From DATFJC01 sp035269445 (GTDB lineage Bacteria > Patescibacteriota > Patescibacteriia > UBA2591 > UBA6264), in contig DATFJC010000021.1 in NCBI GenBank assembly GCA_035269445.1, positions 1-11,343 on the forward strand: DNA of 11,343 bases. The letters run 5' to 3'. The translations under genes and the position numbers were made by a program. Positions 1 through 6,827 of this stretch are shown here, piece after piece (positions within the stretch are counted from its first letter, which is position 1; each line of letters opens with the position of its first letter). The notes under the pieces were generated by a model. It was not told the DNA's origin. It searched no databases and worked only from the letters and a program-made list of their open reading frames with translations.

Positions 1-2625
1 CCTGTGGAGAATATAGTTGAAAAAGAATTTAATCTTAATTCTAAAAAGGATATTTTAGGCATGGGGGTAGAAAAATTTAACAAAGCTTGCCGAGAGGAGG
101 TTTTGCGGTGCGCTGATGATTGGGAGAAAATTATAAAGAGTTTAGGACGGTTTGTAGATATGGAGAATGACTACAAAACAATGGATAGGGATTATATGGA
201 AAGTGTTTGGTGGGTTTTTAAAGAGCTTTGGGAAAAAGGTTTAATATATAAAGATTATAAATCCATGCATATTTGTCCTCGCTGTGAAACAACCCTTTCT
301 CAGTCCGAAGTTAGTCAGGGCTACAAAGAAGTTAAAGATTTGTCTGTTACGGTAAAGTTTCAATTAAAAGATAACCCAGAGGTTTATCTTTTAGCATGGA
401 CTACAACGCCTTGGACTTTGCCTGGAAATACTGCTATAGCTGTAGGACCAGATATTGATTATGTTAAAATATCTTTTAATAAAGACTCTAAACAATATAT
501 TTTAGCTAAAAATAGATTAGACGATTTTTTTAAGAATAAGAATTATAAGATTTTAGATGAATTTAAGGGCAAAAAACTGATTAACCAAAAATATGAACCT
601 TTGTTTGATTATTACCTAGATAAAGATTTAAAGAATAAAGCCAATCTTTATACAATTCAATCAGCTGATTTTGTTAATCTAGAAGATGGTACTGGTTTAG
701 TTCACATTGCCCCTGCTTTTGGTGAAGATGATATGAATTTAGGAAAAGAAAAAAAATTGCCCTTTATTCAGCATGTTACAAAAACAGGACGTTTTAAAGA
801 TGAGGTTAAAGATTTTTCAGGGGAGCTAGTAAGACCTAAAATTAATTCTCAAAAAACAGACAAAAGGGTCATTGAGTTTTTAAAAGACAATAATTTTTTA
901 TTTAAAAGTGAAGAATACTCTCATACTTATCCTCATTGTTGGCGGTGTGATACGCCACTTTTAAATTATGCCACCTCTTCTCTTTTTGTTGATGTTAAGA
1001 AAATAAAAGACAAATTATTAAAAAATGCCAAGGATATTTATTGGGTGCCAGGCCATATTAAAAAGGGTAGGTTTGGTAAATGGTTAGAAGGGGCTAAAGA
1101 TTGGGCAATTTCAAGACAAAGATTTTGGGGCTCAACAATTCCTGTGTGGAGATGTGATAAATGTGGTCAGGAAAAGGTTTTTGGTTCAGTAAAGGGACTT
1201 GAAAAGGCTTCTGGTCAAAAAATAAAGGATTTACACAAGGATTATGTTGACAAGGTTAAATTTGATTGTGATAAGTGTGAAGGAGTAATGAAAAGAGATC
1301 CTGATGTATTAGATTGTTGGTTTGAGTCTGGATCAATGCCTTATGCTCAAATGCATTATCCCTTTGAAAATAAAAAAAGATTTGAAGAAAATTTTCCTGC
1401 TGAATTTATAGCTGAGGGCGTTGATCAAACTACTTGTTGGTTTTATTATCTCCATGTTTTAGCCACAGCCTTAAAAAACAAAGCTGCTTTTAAAAATGTA
1501 GTAGTAAATGGTATAGTTTTGAATAAAAAAGGAGAAAAAATGTCAAAGCGCTTAAAAAATTACCCCGATGCCATGGAACTAATAAAAAATATTGGCGCTG
1601 ACCCTATAAGATATTATTTGCTTAGTTCTCCTGTTATGAAAGCCAATGATTTAAAGTTCTCTAAACAAGAGCTTAAAAATGAAACAGGGTTTATTAAAAC
1701 CTTAATGAATGTTTTAAGGTTTTATAAAATGTTTAAACCTGAAAATATTAAAACTAAGAAATCCGAAAATATTTTAAATCAATGGATCATTCAAAGAACA
1801 GAAGAGCTTTTAAAAAAGGTTACCAATGGTTTAAAAAATTATAATCTCAATATAATAAGAGAAATTCCTAGTTTTATTAATGATCTTTCTACTTGGTATA
1901 TAAGGCGTTCTAGGGATAAAATTAAATCAGGAGATATGGCTTGTTTTTCTACAATGAAGCAAGTTCTTTTAACCCTATCAAAGGTAATGGCTCCTTTTAT
2001 GCCCTTTAGCGCTGAGCATCTTTATAAGGAATTAAATGGCAAAAAAGAATCTGTTCATTTAGAAAGCTGGCCTGTTTTTGAAGAGGTTGATGAAAAGATA
2101 AAAAAACAAATGGCATTAGCAAGAGAGATTTGCGAAATAGGACATAATTTAAGAAAAAGAGCTGGCATAAAAGTGCGACAGGCATTATCCAGTTTAGTAA
2201 TTTCTAATATTTCTTTAACAAAAGAATATAAGAGTTTAATAAAAGCAGAATTAAATTTGAAAAAAGTTGAGATAAGGGACGAAATTCCAGAAGGCAAGAA
2301 CTGGGAGATAAGGCAAGAGGGTATAAGAGTTGCTTTAAACAAAGAAATAACAGAAGAGCTTGAAAAAGAAGGGCTTGCTAGAGAAGTTAAAAGAAAAATA
2401 AATGGTCTTAGAAAAAAGGCAAAATTAACGCCCAATGACAAGGTTGTGGTTTATTATAAAGCTAGTGGCAAGGTTAAAAAAACTATTTTAGAATTTAAGG
2501 AAATGCTTGAGGATCAAACTAAATCTAATTTTGTAAATAAAGCCTTAGATAATGAAGAATTAATTCAAAATGAATATGAAATTAAAGGTGATAAATTAAC
2601 CTTAACCCTTTATAAAAAAGACTAA
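1..2625 (+). CDS. ileS: Isoleucyl-tRNA synthetase, type 2, 5'-truncated by window edge
   Basis: Cytoplasmic class I synthetase that charges tRNA-Ile. The frame is open to base 1 and begins with Pro-Val-Glu, the end of the family's GLPVE motif. The real start and the HIGH motif therefore lie upstream, and roughly 90 residues are missing by comparison with the family. Counting from the GTG at base 4, the CP1 editing domain is recognisable by WTTTPWTLPGNTA (132-144) and GTGLVHIAPAFGEDD (229-243). Cysteine pairs sit at 91/94, 312/315, 384/387 and 422/425, and DVLDCWFESG lies near 434-443. The KMSKS loop reads KMSKR at 512-516 and is followed by the anticodon-binding and C-terminal region. The many CxxC pairs and the layout around KMSKS match the long eukaryote-like type-2 IleRS rather than the E. 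coli type. It ends in TAA 4 nt before recO, which suggests cotranscription. The GTG at base 4 is internal, not the start. Confidence 0.97.
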   Translation, partial: PVENIVEKEFNLNSKKDILGMGVEKFNKACREEVLRCADDWEKIIKSLGRFVDMENDYKTMDRDYMESVWWVFKELWEKGLIYKDYKSMHICPRCETTLSQSEVSQGYKEVKDLSVTVKFQLKDNPEVYLLAWTTTPWTLPGNTAIAVGPDIDYVKISFNKDSKQYILAKNRLDDFFKNKNYKILDEFKGKKLINQKYEPLFDYYLDKDLKNKANLYTIQSADFVNLEDGTGLVHIAPAFGEDDMNLGKEKKLPFIQHVTKTGRFKDEVKDFSGELVRPKINSQKTDKRVIEFLKDNNFLFKSEEYSHTYPHCWRCDTPLLNYATSSLFVDVKKIKDKLLKNAKDIYWVPGHIKKGRFGKWLEGAKDWAISRQRFWGSTIPVWRCDKCGQEKVFGSVKGLEKASGQKIKDLHKDYVDKVKFDCDKCEGVMKRDPDVLDCWFESGSMPYAQMHYPFENKKRFEENFPAEFIAEGVDQTTCWFYYLHVLATALKNKAAFKNVVVNGIVLNKKGEKMSKRLKNYPDAMELIKNIGADPIRYYLLSSPVMKANDLKFSKQELKNETGFIKTLMNVLRFYKMFKPENIKTKKSENILNQWIIQRTEELLKKVTNGLKNYNLNIIREIPSFINDLSTWYIRRSRDKIKSGDMACFSTMKQVLLTLSKVMAPFMPFSAEHLYKELNGKKESVHLESWPVFEEVDEKIKKQMALAREICEIGHNLRKRAGIKVRQALSSLVISNISLTKEYKSLIKAELNLKKVEIRDEIPEGKNWEIRQEGIRVALNKEITEELEKEGLAREVKRKINGLRKKAKLTPNDKVVVYYKASGKVKKTILEFKEMLEDQTKSNFVNKALDNEELIQNEYEIKGDKLTLTLYKKD

Positions 2626-2629
2626 ATTT

Positions 2630-3325
2630 ATGTCTTCAAGAGATGAATATGTTAAGGGAGTGGTTTTAGAAAGTCGACCCTATAGAGAAAAAGATAGAAT
2701 GATAAGTTTTTATAGTCAGACCAAGGGGAAGATAATTATTTTTATTAGAGGTGGTATGAGGTTTAGTTCTAAATTGGCTCCAATGGTTTCGGAGCCATTT
2801 GCTTTATTAAATTTAAAAGTAGTAAGGGGAAGACATTATTACCATTTAATAGGGGGAGAAATAATAAAAAGTTTTAAAAATATTGAAAAAGATTATAGGC
2901 GTTTATTGCGTTTAACTGAAACATTTCAAAATATTAATAAAGTTTTACCAAGAGGAGAAAAAAATGATAATGTTTATTTACTTATTAAAGAATTTTTAAA
3001 TATTATTAACTATAAATATTCTATTTTAATCTTTATATCCTTCATTATAAAATTGCTTTGCTTTTTAGGATTTATGCCTGAATTAAATAAATGTTTAATT
3101 TGTAAAAAAAGCTTAAGTCAGGGTTATTTTGATATTGAAAACGGTGGATTGGTTTGCAAAAAACATAAGACAGCTAAAAGCTTTAAGCTGTCTAACGATT
3201 TATTGAGTTTATTACAAAACTTAATTTTTAAAAGTTTTAAGCAATTATTATTAAAAGATTATTCAAAAAAAGACATTTTAAGGGCCAAGCATATTATTGA
3301 AAGTTTTTATAGCTGGCAGGTTTAA
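2630..3325 (+). CDS. recO: DNA repair protein RecO
   Basis: RecO is the recombination mediator that, with RecR, helps load RecA on SSB-coated single-stranded DNA and anneals strands in the RecF pathway. The 231-residue protein has the usual family size. Residues 1-80 form the N-terminal OB-fold region, including the typical opening VKGVVLESRPYREKDR and a KGK turn. A helical C-terminal domain follows. A zinc-site arrangement is visible as C155-x2-C158 then C176-x2-H179, with His where many RecO proteins have a fourth Cys. The ATG is only 4 nt after the ileS stop, so it is probably cotranscribed with ileS. No Shine-Dalgarno precedes it, and the start context is ATTT-ATG. The sequence is divergent, but the opening motif and the zinc site fit RecO well. 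Confidence 0.9.
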   Translation: MSSRDEYVKGVVLESRPYREKDRMISFYSQTKGKIIIFIRGGMRFSSKLAPMVSEPFALLNLKVVRGRHYYHLIGGEIIKSFKNIEKDYRRLLRLTETFQNINKVLPRGEKNDNVYLLIKEFLNIINYKYSILIFISFIIKLLCFLGFMPELNKCLICKKSLSQGYFDIENGGLVCKKHKTAKSFKLSNDLLSLLQNLIFKSFKQLLLKDYSKKDILRAKHIIESFYSWQV

Positions 3326-3327
3326 TT

Positions 3328-3355
3328 TTGACAAATTAATAATTTTTGTTATAGT
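3328..3355 (+). promoter_or_regulatory. Sigma-70-type promoter for tRNA-Glu
   Basis: A perfect -35 box TTGACA (3328-3333) is separated by 16 nt from a -10 box TATAGT (3350-3355). TG at 3347-3348 gives an extended -10. The predicted transcript start near 3362 is a few bases before the tRNA. The promoter begins immediately after the recO stop codon. Confidence 0.85.
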
Positions 3356-3368
3356 AAGTTTACTAAAA

Positions 3369-3440
3369 GGCGCCATCGTCTAATGGACAGGACGCATGGT
3401 TTTCATCCATGTAATGGGGGTTCGATTCCCCCTGGCGCTA
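3369..3440 (+). tRNA. tRNA-Glu (anticodon UUC)
   Basis: A 72-nt cloverleaf folds completely. The acceptor stem pairs 3369-3375 with 3433-3439, its first pair being G1-U72. The D stem is GTC/GAC (3378-3380 with 3391-3393). The anticodon stem CATGG/CCATG encloses the loop TTTTCAT at 3400-3406, which gives anticodon TTC at 3402-3404. The variable loop has 4 nt. The T stem GGGGG/CCCCC encloses TTCGATT at 3421-3427. The discriminator base is A (3440). CCA is not encoded, so it must be added by a nucleotidyltransferase. Its own promoter and terminator flank it, so it is a monocistronic unit. The product serves glutamate decoding and may also feed other tRNA-Glu-dependent routes. Confidence 0.97.
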
Positions 3441-3449
3441 TTTTCAAAA

Positions 3450-3489
3450 TATAACTCTCTCGTATTTACGAGGGGGTTATAATTTTTTT
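3450..3489 (+). terminator. Rho-independent terminator after tRNA-Glu
   Basis: A 14-bp stem (3450-3463 with 3468-3481, two G-U pairs) closes an ATTT loop and is followed by A and seven T residues (3483-3489). It ends the tRNA-Glu transcript. It precedes the trpS promoter, so it is not a trpS attenuator. Confidence 0.93.
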
Positions 3490-3511
3490 AAAGTAAACCT
3501 AGATTATAAAA

Positions 3512-3539
3512 TTGACTTTTTATAACAATTTGCTATTCT
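3512..3539 (+). promoter_or_regulatory. Promoter for trpS
   Basis: A TTGACT -35 box (3512-3517) lies 16 nt before a TATTCT -10 box (3534-3539). TG at 3531-3532 gives an extended -10. The expected transcript start is near 3546, leaving a leader of about 23 nt. That is too short for a T-box or peptide-leader attenuator. Confidence 0.75.
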
Positions 3540-3568
3540 TAAAGGGTAAAATCTTTTAGCTAAGAATT

Positions 3569-4594
3569 ATGTTAAGAAAAAATTCTAAGGAAAAAACAAT
3601 ATTGGATTATCAAACTGATATTTTAACGGGCATTAGACCAACCGGCAGTTTGACTATTGCTAATTTTCTTGGTGCAGTAGACCCTATTGTTAGGCTTCAA
3701 AAGAATAATTTATCTACCTTGGTTTTTGTGGCCGACCTCCACGCCTTAACAGATAATGAGCCTACTATAGTTAAAAAATATAGTAAAGAAATTATAGCTG
3801 ATTATCTTGCCCTAGGATTAGATCCCAAAGAATCTAATATTTATCTTCAGTCTGATATAGCAGAAGAGTTAATGCTTTTAACTGGAATTTTATCTCGCCA
3901 TGTATCAGCAGCTGAACTTGAAAGAATCCCCACTTTAAAAGAAAAAATAAAGCAAGGAGGTGATATTAAAAAGGCAAGCGCTTTTTTATTATTTTACCCA
4001 GTATTAATGGCAGCAGATATTCTAATAAACCAGGCTAAAAAAGTGCCCATTGGAGAAGATCAAATGGCACATATGGAAATTGCTCGCCTTATCGCTAAAA
4101 GATTTAATAAAAAATATGGCAATGTTTTTCCTTTGCCTAAGGCACTTGAAACCAAATCAATAAGAATACTCTCTTTAAAGGGCCAAGGCAAAATGAGTAA
4201 AAGTTCTCCTAAAGGAGCAATATTTTTAACAGATGATAAAAAAACAGTAGCCAAAAAGATAAAGTCAGCCCAAACTGCTTTTAAAGGGGAAATGACAAAT
4301 AAGCTAAAAAGTCATATTATAATAGCTAAAAAATTAGCTCAGAATCAAAAGCAAATACAAGAAATTGAGAAAATAATTAAAAAACATAAAAATGGAGAAC
4401 AGGTAATGGGAGAATTTAAAAATATTTTAACTAAAATAACCTGTAACTTTTTAGAAAAATTTCAAAATAAAAGGCAGAAGATTTTAAATGAGCCTGATAT
4501 GATCTCTTTAATACTTGAACAGGGAAAAGAAATTGCACAAAAAAATGCTCAAAAAACCTTAAAAGTTGTTAAAAAAGCCTTAGATTTTGTTTAG
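3569..4594 (+). CDS. trpS: Tryptophanyl-tRNA synthetase
   Basis: Cytoplasmic class I synthetase that attaches tryptophan to tRNA-Trp. The 341 residues match the compact bacterial form. Visible signatures are GIRPTGSLTIANFLGA (21-36), the YPVLMAADIL segment (143-152), GEDQMAHME (162-170) and a canonical KMSKS loop, KMSKSSP at 208-214. The HIGH-like tetrapeptide is T29-I-A-N32, where the common bacterial form is TIGN or HxGH, so the usual glycine is alanine. About 15 residues precede the catalytic core, a slightly longer N-terminus than usual. No in-frame ATG lies between this start and the core, which supports the chosen start. The gene has its own promoter and stands alone. No Shine-Dalgarno is present at normal spacing; an AAAGGG lies 23 nt upstream, too far to serve. 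Confidence 0.95.
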   Translation: MLRKNSKEKTILDYQTDILTGIRPTGSLTIANFLGAVDPIVRLQKNNLSTLVFVADLHALTDNEPTIVKKYSKEIIADYLALGLDPKESNIYLQSDIAEELMLLTGILSRHVSAAELERIPTLKEKIKQGGDIKKASAFLLFYPVLMAADILINQAKKVPIGEDQMAHMEIARLIAKRFNKKYGNVFPLPKALETKSIRILSLKGQGKMSKSSPKGAIFLTDDKKTVAKKIKSAQTAFKGEMTNKLKSHIIIAKKLAQNQKQIQEIEKIIKKHKNGEQVMGEFKNILTKITCNFLEKFQNKRQKILNEPDMISLILEQGKEIAQKNAQKTLKVVKKALDFV

Positions 4595-4608
4595 GGTATA
4601 ATAATATT

Positions 4609-4637
4609 TTGCTTTTTCTTTATTTTTATATTATAAT
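4609..4637 (+). promoter_or_regulatory. Promoter for the grx-HD-DUF4015 unit
   Basis: TTGCTT (4609-4614) lies 17 nt before a perfect TATAAT -10 box (4632-4637). The expected transcript start is near 4644, about 29 nt before the glutaredoxin start. The region is almost pure A/T, so chance matches are possible. A second TATAAT at 4597-4602 has no good -35 box. Confidence 0.65.
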
Positions 4638-4672
4638 AAAAAAGATTAACAAAAATTAAAAAATTATTACTT

Positions 4673-4903
4673 ATGGATATAAAAGTTTATTCAACACCAA
4701 CCTGCCCTTATTGTCATCATGTTAAAGATTTTCTCAAAGAAAACAATTTTGAATTTGAGGATATTGATGTTAGTAAAGATCAAGAAGCTGGAAGACATAT
4801 GGTAGAAAAAACCGGACAAATGGGGGTGCCAGTGGTAGAAATTAATGGCGATTTTATTATTGGCTTTAATAAGGCTAAAATAAAAGAAAAACTAGATTTA
4901 TAA
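4673..4903 (+). CDS. Glutaredoxin-like thiol-disulfide oxidoreductase
   Basis: A 76-residue single-domain thioredoxin-fold protein of the small glutaredoxin/NrdH/YruB type. The dithiol active site CPYC is at residues 11-14 after an STPT segment. The conserved cis-proline loop is MGVPVVEI with Pro53. The C-terminal GF-NKAKIKEKL helix (64-74) resembles the YruB-like glutaredoxins. These proteins reduce disulfides in the cytoplasm using glutathione, thioredoxin reductase or another donor. The donor here cannot be told from sequence. There is no signal peptide. It is first in an apparent operon: the HD-domain gene starts 6 nt after its stop. No ribonucleotide reductase genes are nearby, so an NrdH role is not supported by context. 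Confidence 0.9.
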   Translation: MDIKVYSTPTCPYCHHVKDFLKENNFEFEDIDVSKDQEAGRHMVEKTGQMGVPVVEINGDFIIGFNKAKIKEKLDL

Positions 4904-4909
4904 ATTAAT

Positions 4910-5608
4910 ATGCTAACTTTAGAATCAGTAAAAAATAATCCCCAAATTGCTGAATTTATTAAACAAAGTCAAGCTTCTATGGAGGCCTTGGGTTATACAG
5001 AGCATGGTGTCCGTCATGCTAGCTTAGTGGCTAAACGGTCAAGAAAGCTAGCTCAAGAGATTGGCTTAGATAAAAGAACTCAGGAATTATCAGCTATAGC
5101 TGGTTATTGTCAGGATATGGGGAATTTTATCGGTCGAACAAGGCATCATTATTGGGGAGCTCTTTTATTTCATCAGATATTTTCTGAATTTGTTGTTACA
5201 AATAAAAACGATTGGGAAAAGGGTGATTATGCCCTAACGCCAGAAGAAATTGCTGTTATTTCCCAATGTCTTGCCAATCATGATAAGGATGACATGAAAT
5301 TAACTAATCCCGTTTCTGCCATTGTTGTTATAGCAGATAAGTCTGACGTGCATCGTTCTAGAGTAATTACAAAGTCAAAACAAGAAATAGATAAAGATAT
5401 ACATGATAGAGTAAATTATGCGGCAACTAAGTCAAACGTAAAGGTAAATAAGAAAAATATTGATTTAAAATTGCAAATTAATACAAGTGATGTGCCTATT
5501 ATGGAATATTTTGAAATATTTATAGATAGAATGGTTTATTGTAGAAAAGCAGCTGAATATTTAGGTTATAATTTTAGGCTATTTATAAACGACTTTAAAT
5601 TGCTTTAA
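4910..5608 (+). CDS. HD-domain protein with altered HD motif (Gln-Asp)
   Basis: A 232-residue soluble protein of the HD phosphohydrolase superfamily, resembling stand-alone HD proteins of Firmicutes and CPR with unknown substrate. The pattern is EHGVRH (His32, His36), then AGYCQDMGN (64-72), then RHH (His79, His80), NHD (124-125) and IADKSDVHR (141-149). In this family the second element is normally His-Asp; here codon CAG gives Gln68-Asp69. The other metal-binding candidates are retained. The C-terminal part (150-232) has no motif I recognise. It sits between the glutaredoxin gene (6 nt upstream) and the DUF4015 gene, whose ATG follows its TAA directly, so the three are probably cotranscribed. 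Catalytic activity is uncertain because of the substitution. Confidence 0.85.
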   Translation: MLTLESVKNNPQIAEFIKQSQASMEALGYTEHGVRHASLVAKRSRKLAQEIGLDKRTQELSAIAGYCQDMGNFIGRTRHHYWGALLFHQIFSEFVVTNKNDWEKGDYALTPEEIAVISQCLANHDKDDMKLTNPVSAIVVIADKSDVHRSRVITKSKQEIDKDIHDRVNYAATKSNVKVNKKNIDLKLQINTSDVPIMEYFEIFIDRMVYCRKAAEYLGYNFRLFINDFKLL

Positions 5609-6760
5609 ATGGATTGGGCATTTTTTAAAAAGAGTTTAAATAAAATGAGCTGGGTATATTATATACCCCTTTTTATTTTAGCTTTTTTCTTTTTTTTAAT
5701 AATGATTTTTAAGGTTACTACTTTTATAGATGAGGTTAGATCTCTGGGTTTTTCATATAAGGTTAAAAGGCAGGGGCCAGTAAAAGCCAGGGGAATTTAT
5801 ATTTCTTCTTGGAGTGCAAGTGAGCCTAAAAAAATAAAGAAATTAGTTGATTTTGTTTTAAATACAAATTTAAATGCAGTTGTAATTGATATAAAAGATG
5901 TAACAGGCAAAGTTTCTTATAAAACTGATGTAGATTTAGCTAGGAAAAATCATCTTTATGAGTTAAGAATAAAAGATATTAAAAAAACTATAAATCATTT
6001 AAAAGATAAGGGAATTTATGTAATTGGTAGAATTTCTGTTTTTAAAGATGATGCTCTAGCAAGACGTAAAAATAATTTAGCATTACAAAAGCAGGGTAAT
6101 ATTTGGGAAGATATGTCAAACTTGGCTTGGGTTGATCCGGCTTCAAAAATAGTTTGGGACTATAATATTGCCTTAGCCAAAGAAGGATTGAGTCTTGGTT
6201 TTGAAGAAATAAATTTTGATTATATTAGGTTTCCTTCAGACGGAGATATAGCAAATATTGATTACCCAGTTTGGAAACGCAAAAAACAAAAGCAAGAAAT
6301 TATTAAGTCATTTTTTAAGTATCAGCACTCTAAACTAAAAGATCATCGTGTTTCAGCTGATTTATTTGGTATGACAATGAGCCATGTTAGGGATGGTTTT
6401 GATATGAACATAGGCCAGAGGCTAGAAGATGCTTATGGTTATTTTGGCTATATTTGCCCTATGCTTTATCCTTCATATTTCAGAAATGCATTTTCAGAAA
6501 TTAAAAAGCCTTTTGAAAAGCCTTATGAGGTAATAGATAAGAGCTTTAAAAATGCCCAGGATAGTTTAAATAAGTTAAAAAAAGACGAAAAGCCTTTTAT
6601 CAGACCATGGATTCAGGCTTTTAGCACTAATCAGGAAAAAATAAAACCAGATTTTATAAAGCTTCAAAAACAAGCCGTGGAAGATAATGATTCCTATGGT
6701 TTCTTGCTCTGGAGCTCAAAAAATGATTATTTTGATTTTCAGGAAGTTTTTAAAAACTAG
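5609..6760 (+). CDS. Membrane-anchored putative glycoside hydrolase (DUF4015-like)
   Basis: A 383-residue protein with one N-terminal hydrophobic segment (about 14-36) after a short Lys-containing head, consistent with an uncleaved signal anchor and an extracytoplasmic C-terminal domain. That domain has the pattern of the DUF4015/GH13-like putative glycosyl hydrolase family: ARGIYISSWSA (60-70), AVVIDIKD (90-97), YVIGRISVFKD (137-147), WVDPAS (174-179), EINFDYIRFPSDGD (200-213), SADLFGM (249-255), ICPMLYPSYF (282-291), RPWIQAF (332-338) and GFLLWSS (364-370). This succession suggests a TIM-barrel, with Asp204 in FDYIRFP a plausible catalytic or substrate-binding acid. The substrate is unknown; cell-surface polysaccharide is a guess. 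Its ATG abuts the stop of the HD gene, and its own TAG is followed directly by an in-frame TGA. Confidence 0.87.
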   Translation: MDWAFFKKSLNKMSWVYYIPLFILAFFFFLIMIFKVTTFIDEVRSLGFSYKVKRQGPVKARGIYISSWSASEPKKIKKLVDFVLNTNLNAVVIDIKDVTGKVSYKTDVDLARKNHLYELRIKDIKKTINHLKDKGIYVIGRISVFKDDALARRKNNLALQKQGNIWEDMSNLAWVDPASKIVWDYNIALAKEGLSLGFEEINFDYIRFPSDGDIANIDYPVWKRKKQKQEIIKSFFKYQHSKLKDHRVSADLFGMTMSHVRDGFDMNIGQRLEDAYGYFGYICPMLYPSYFRNAFSEIKKPFEKPYEVIDKSFKNAQDSLNKLKKDEKPFIRPWIQAFSTNQEKIKPDFIKLQKQAVEDNDSYGFLLWSSKNDYFDFQEVFKN

Positions 6761-6793
6761 TGATTAAACCCCCTTTTTCTTTTTCTTTATATT

Positions 6794-6802
6794 TGCTAAT
6801 AT
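6794..6802 (+). promoter_or_regulatory. Possible extended -10 promoter for glyQS
   Basis: TGC followed by TAATAT gives an extended -10 element about 26 nt before the glyQS start. No convincing -35 box is present; only T-rich sequence lies at the right distance. The call rests on this one element and on the 67-nt gap. Confidence 0.35.
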
Positions 6803-6827
6803 AAAGAAGTAATTAATTGTTTATTTT

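Noticed and set aside
4..6. GTG at base 4 as the ileS start
   Set aside because: Homology with IleRS continues through bases 1-3 (Pro of the GLPVE motif), so the gene is cut by the window edge rather than starting here.
2055..2441. Reverse-strand open frame of 128 codons inside ileS
   Set aside because: It is the complement of a strongly coding region and its translation is a low-complexity Ser/Leu/Phe-rich sequence typical of antisense to Lys/Glu-rich AT-rich genes.
3450..3568. T-box or attenuator upstream of trpS
   Set aside because: The hairpin and T-run lie before the trpS promoter and directly after tRNA-Glu; the predicted trpS leader is only about 23 nt, with no T-box elements or Trp-rich leader peptide.
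4060..4254. Reverse-strand open frame inside trpS
   Set aside because: It overlaps the KMSKS region of a well-supported gene and shows no recognisable motif.
4623..4642. A/T-only inverted repeat after trpS (TTTTTAT/ATAAAAA) as a terminator
   Set aside because: The stem is 7 bp of A-T pairs only, it overlaps the grx -10 box, and it lacks a GC-rich core.
6745..6758. Perfect palindrome AGTTTTTAAAAACT at the end of the DUF4015 gene
   Set aside because: It has no loop and is made almost only of T and A runs within coding sequence, so chance is a sufficient explanation.
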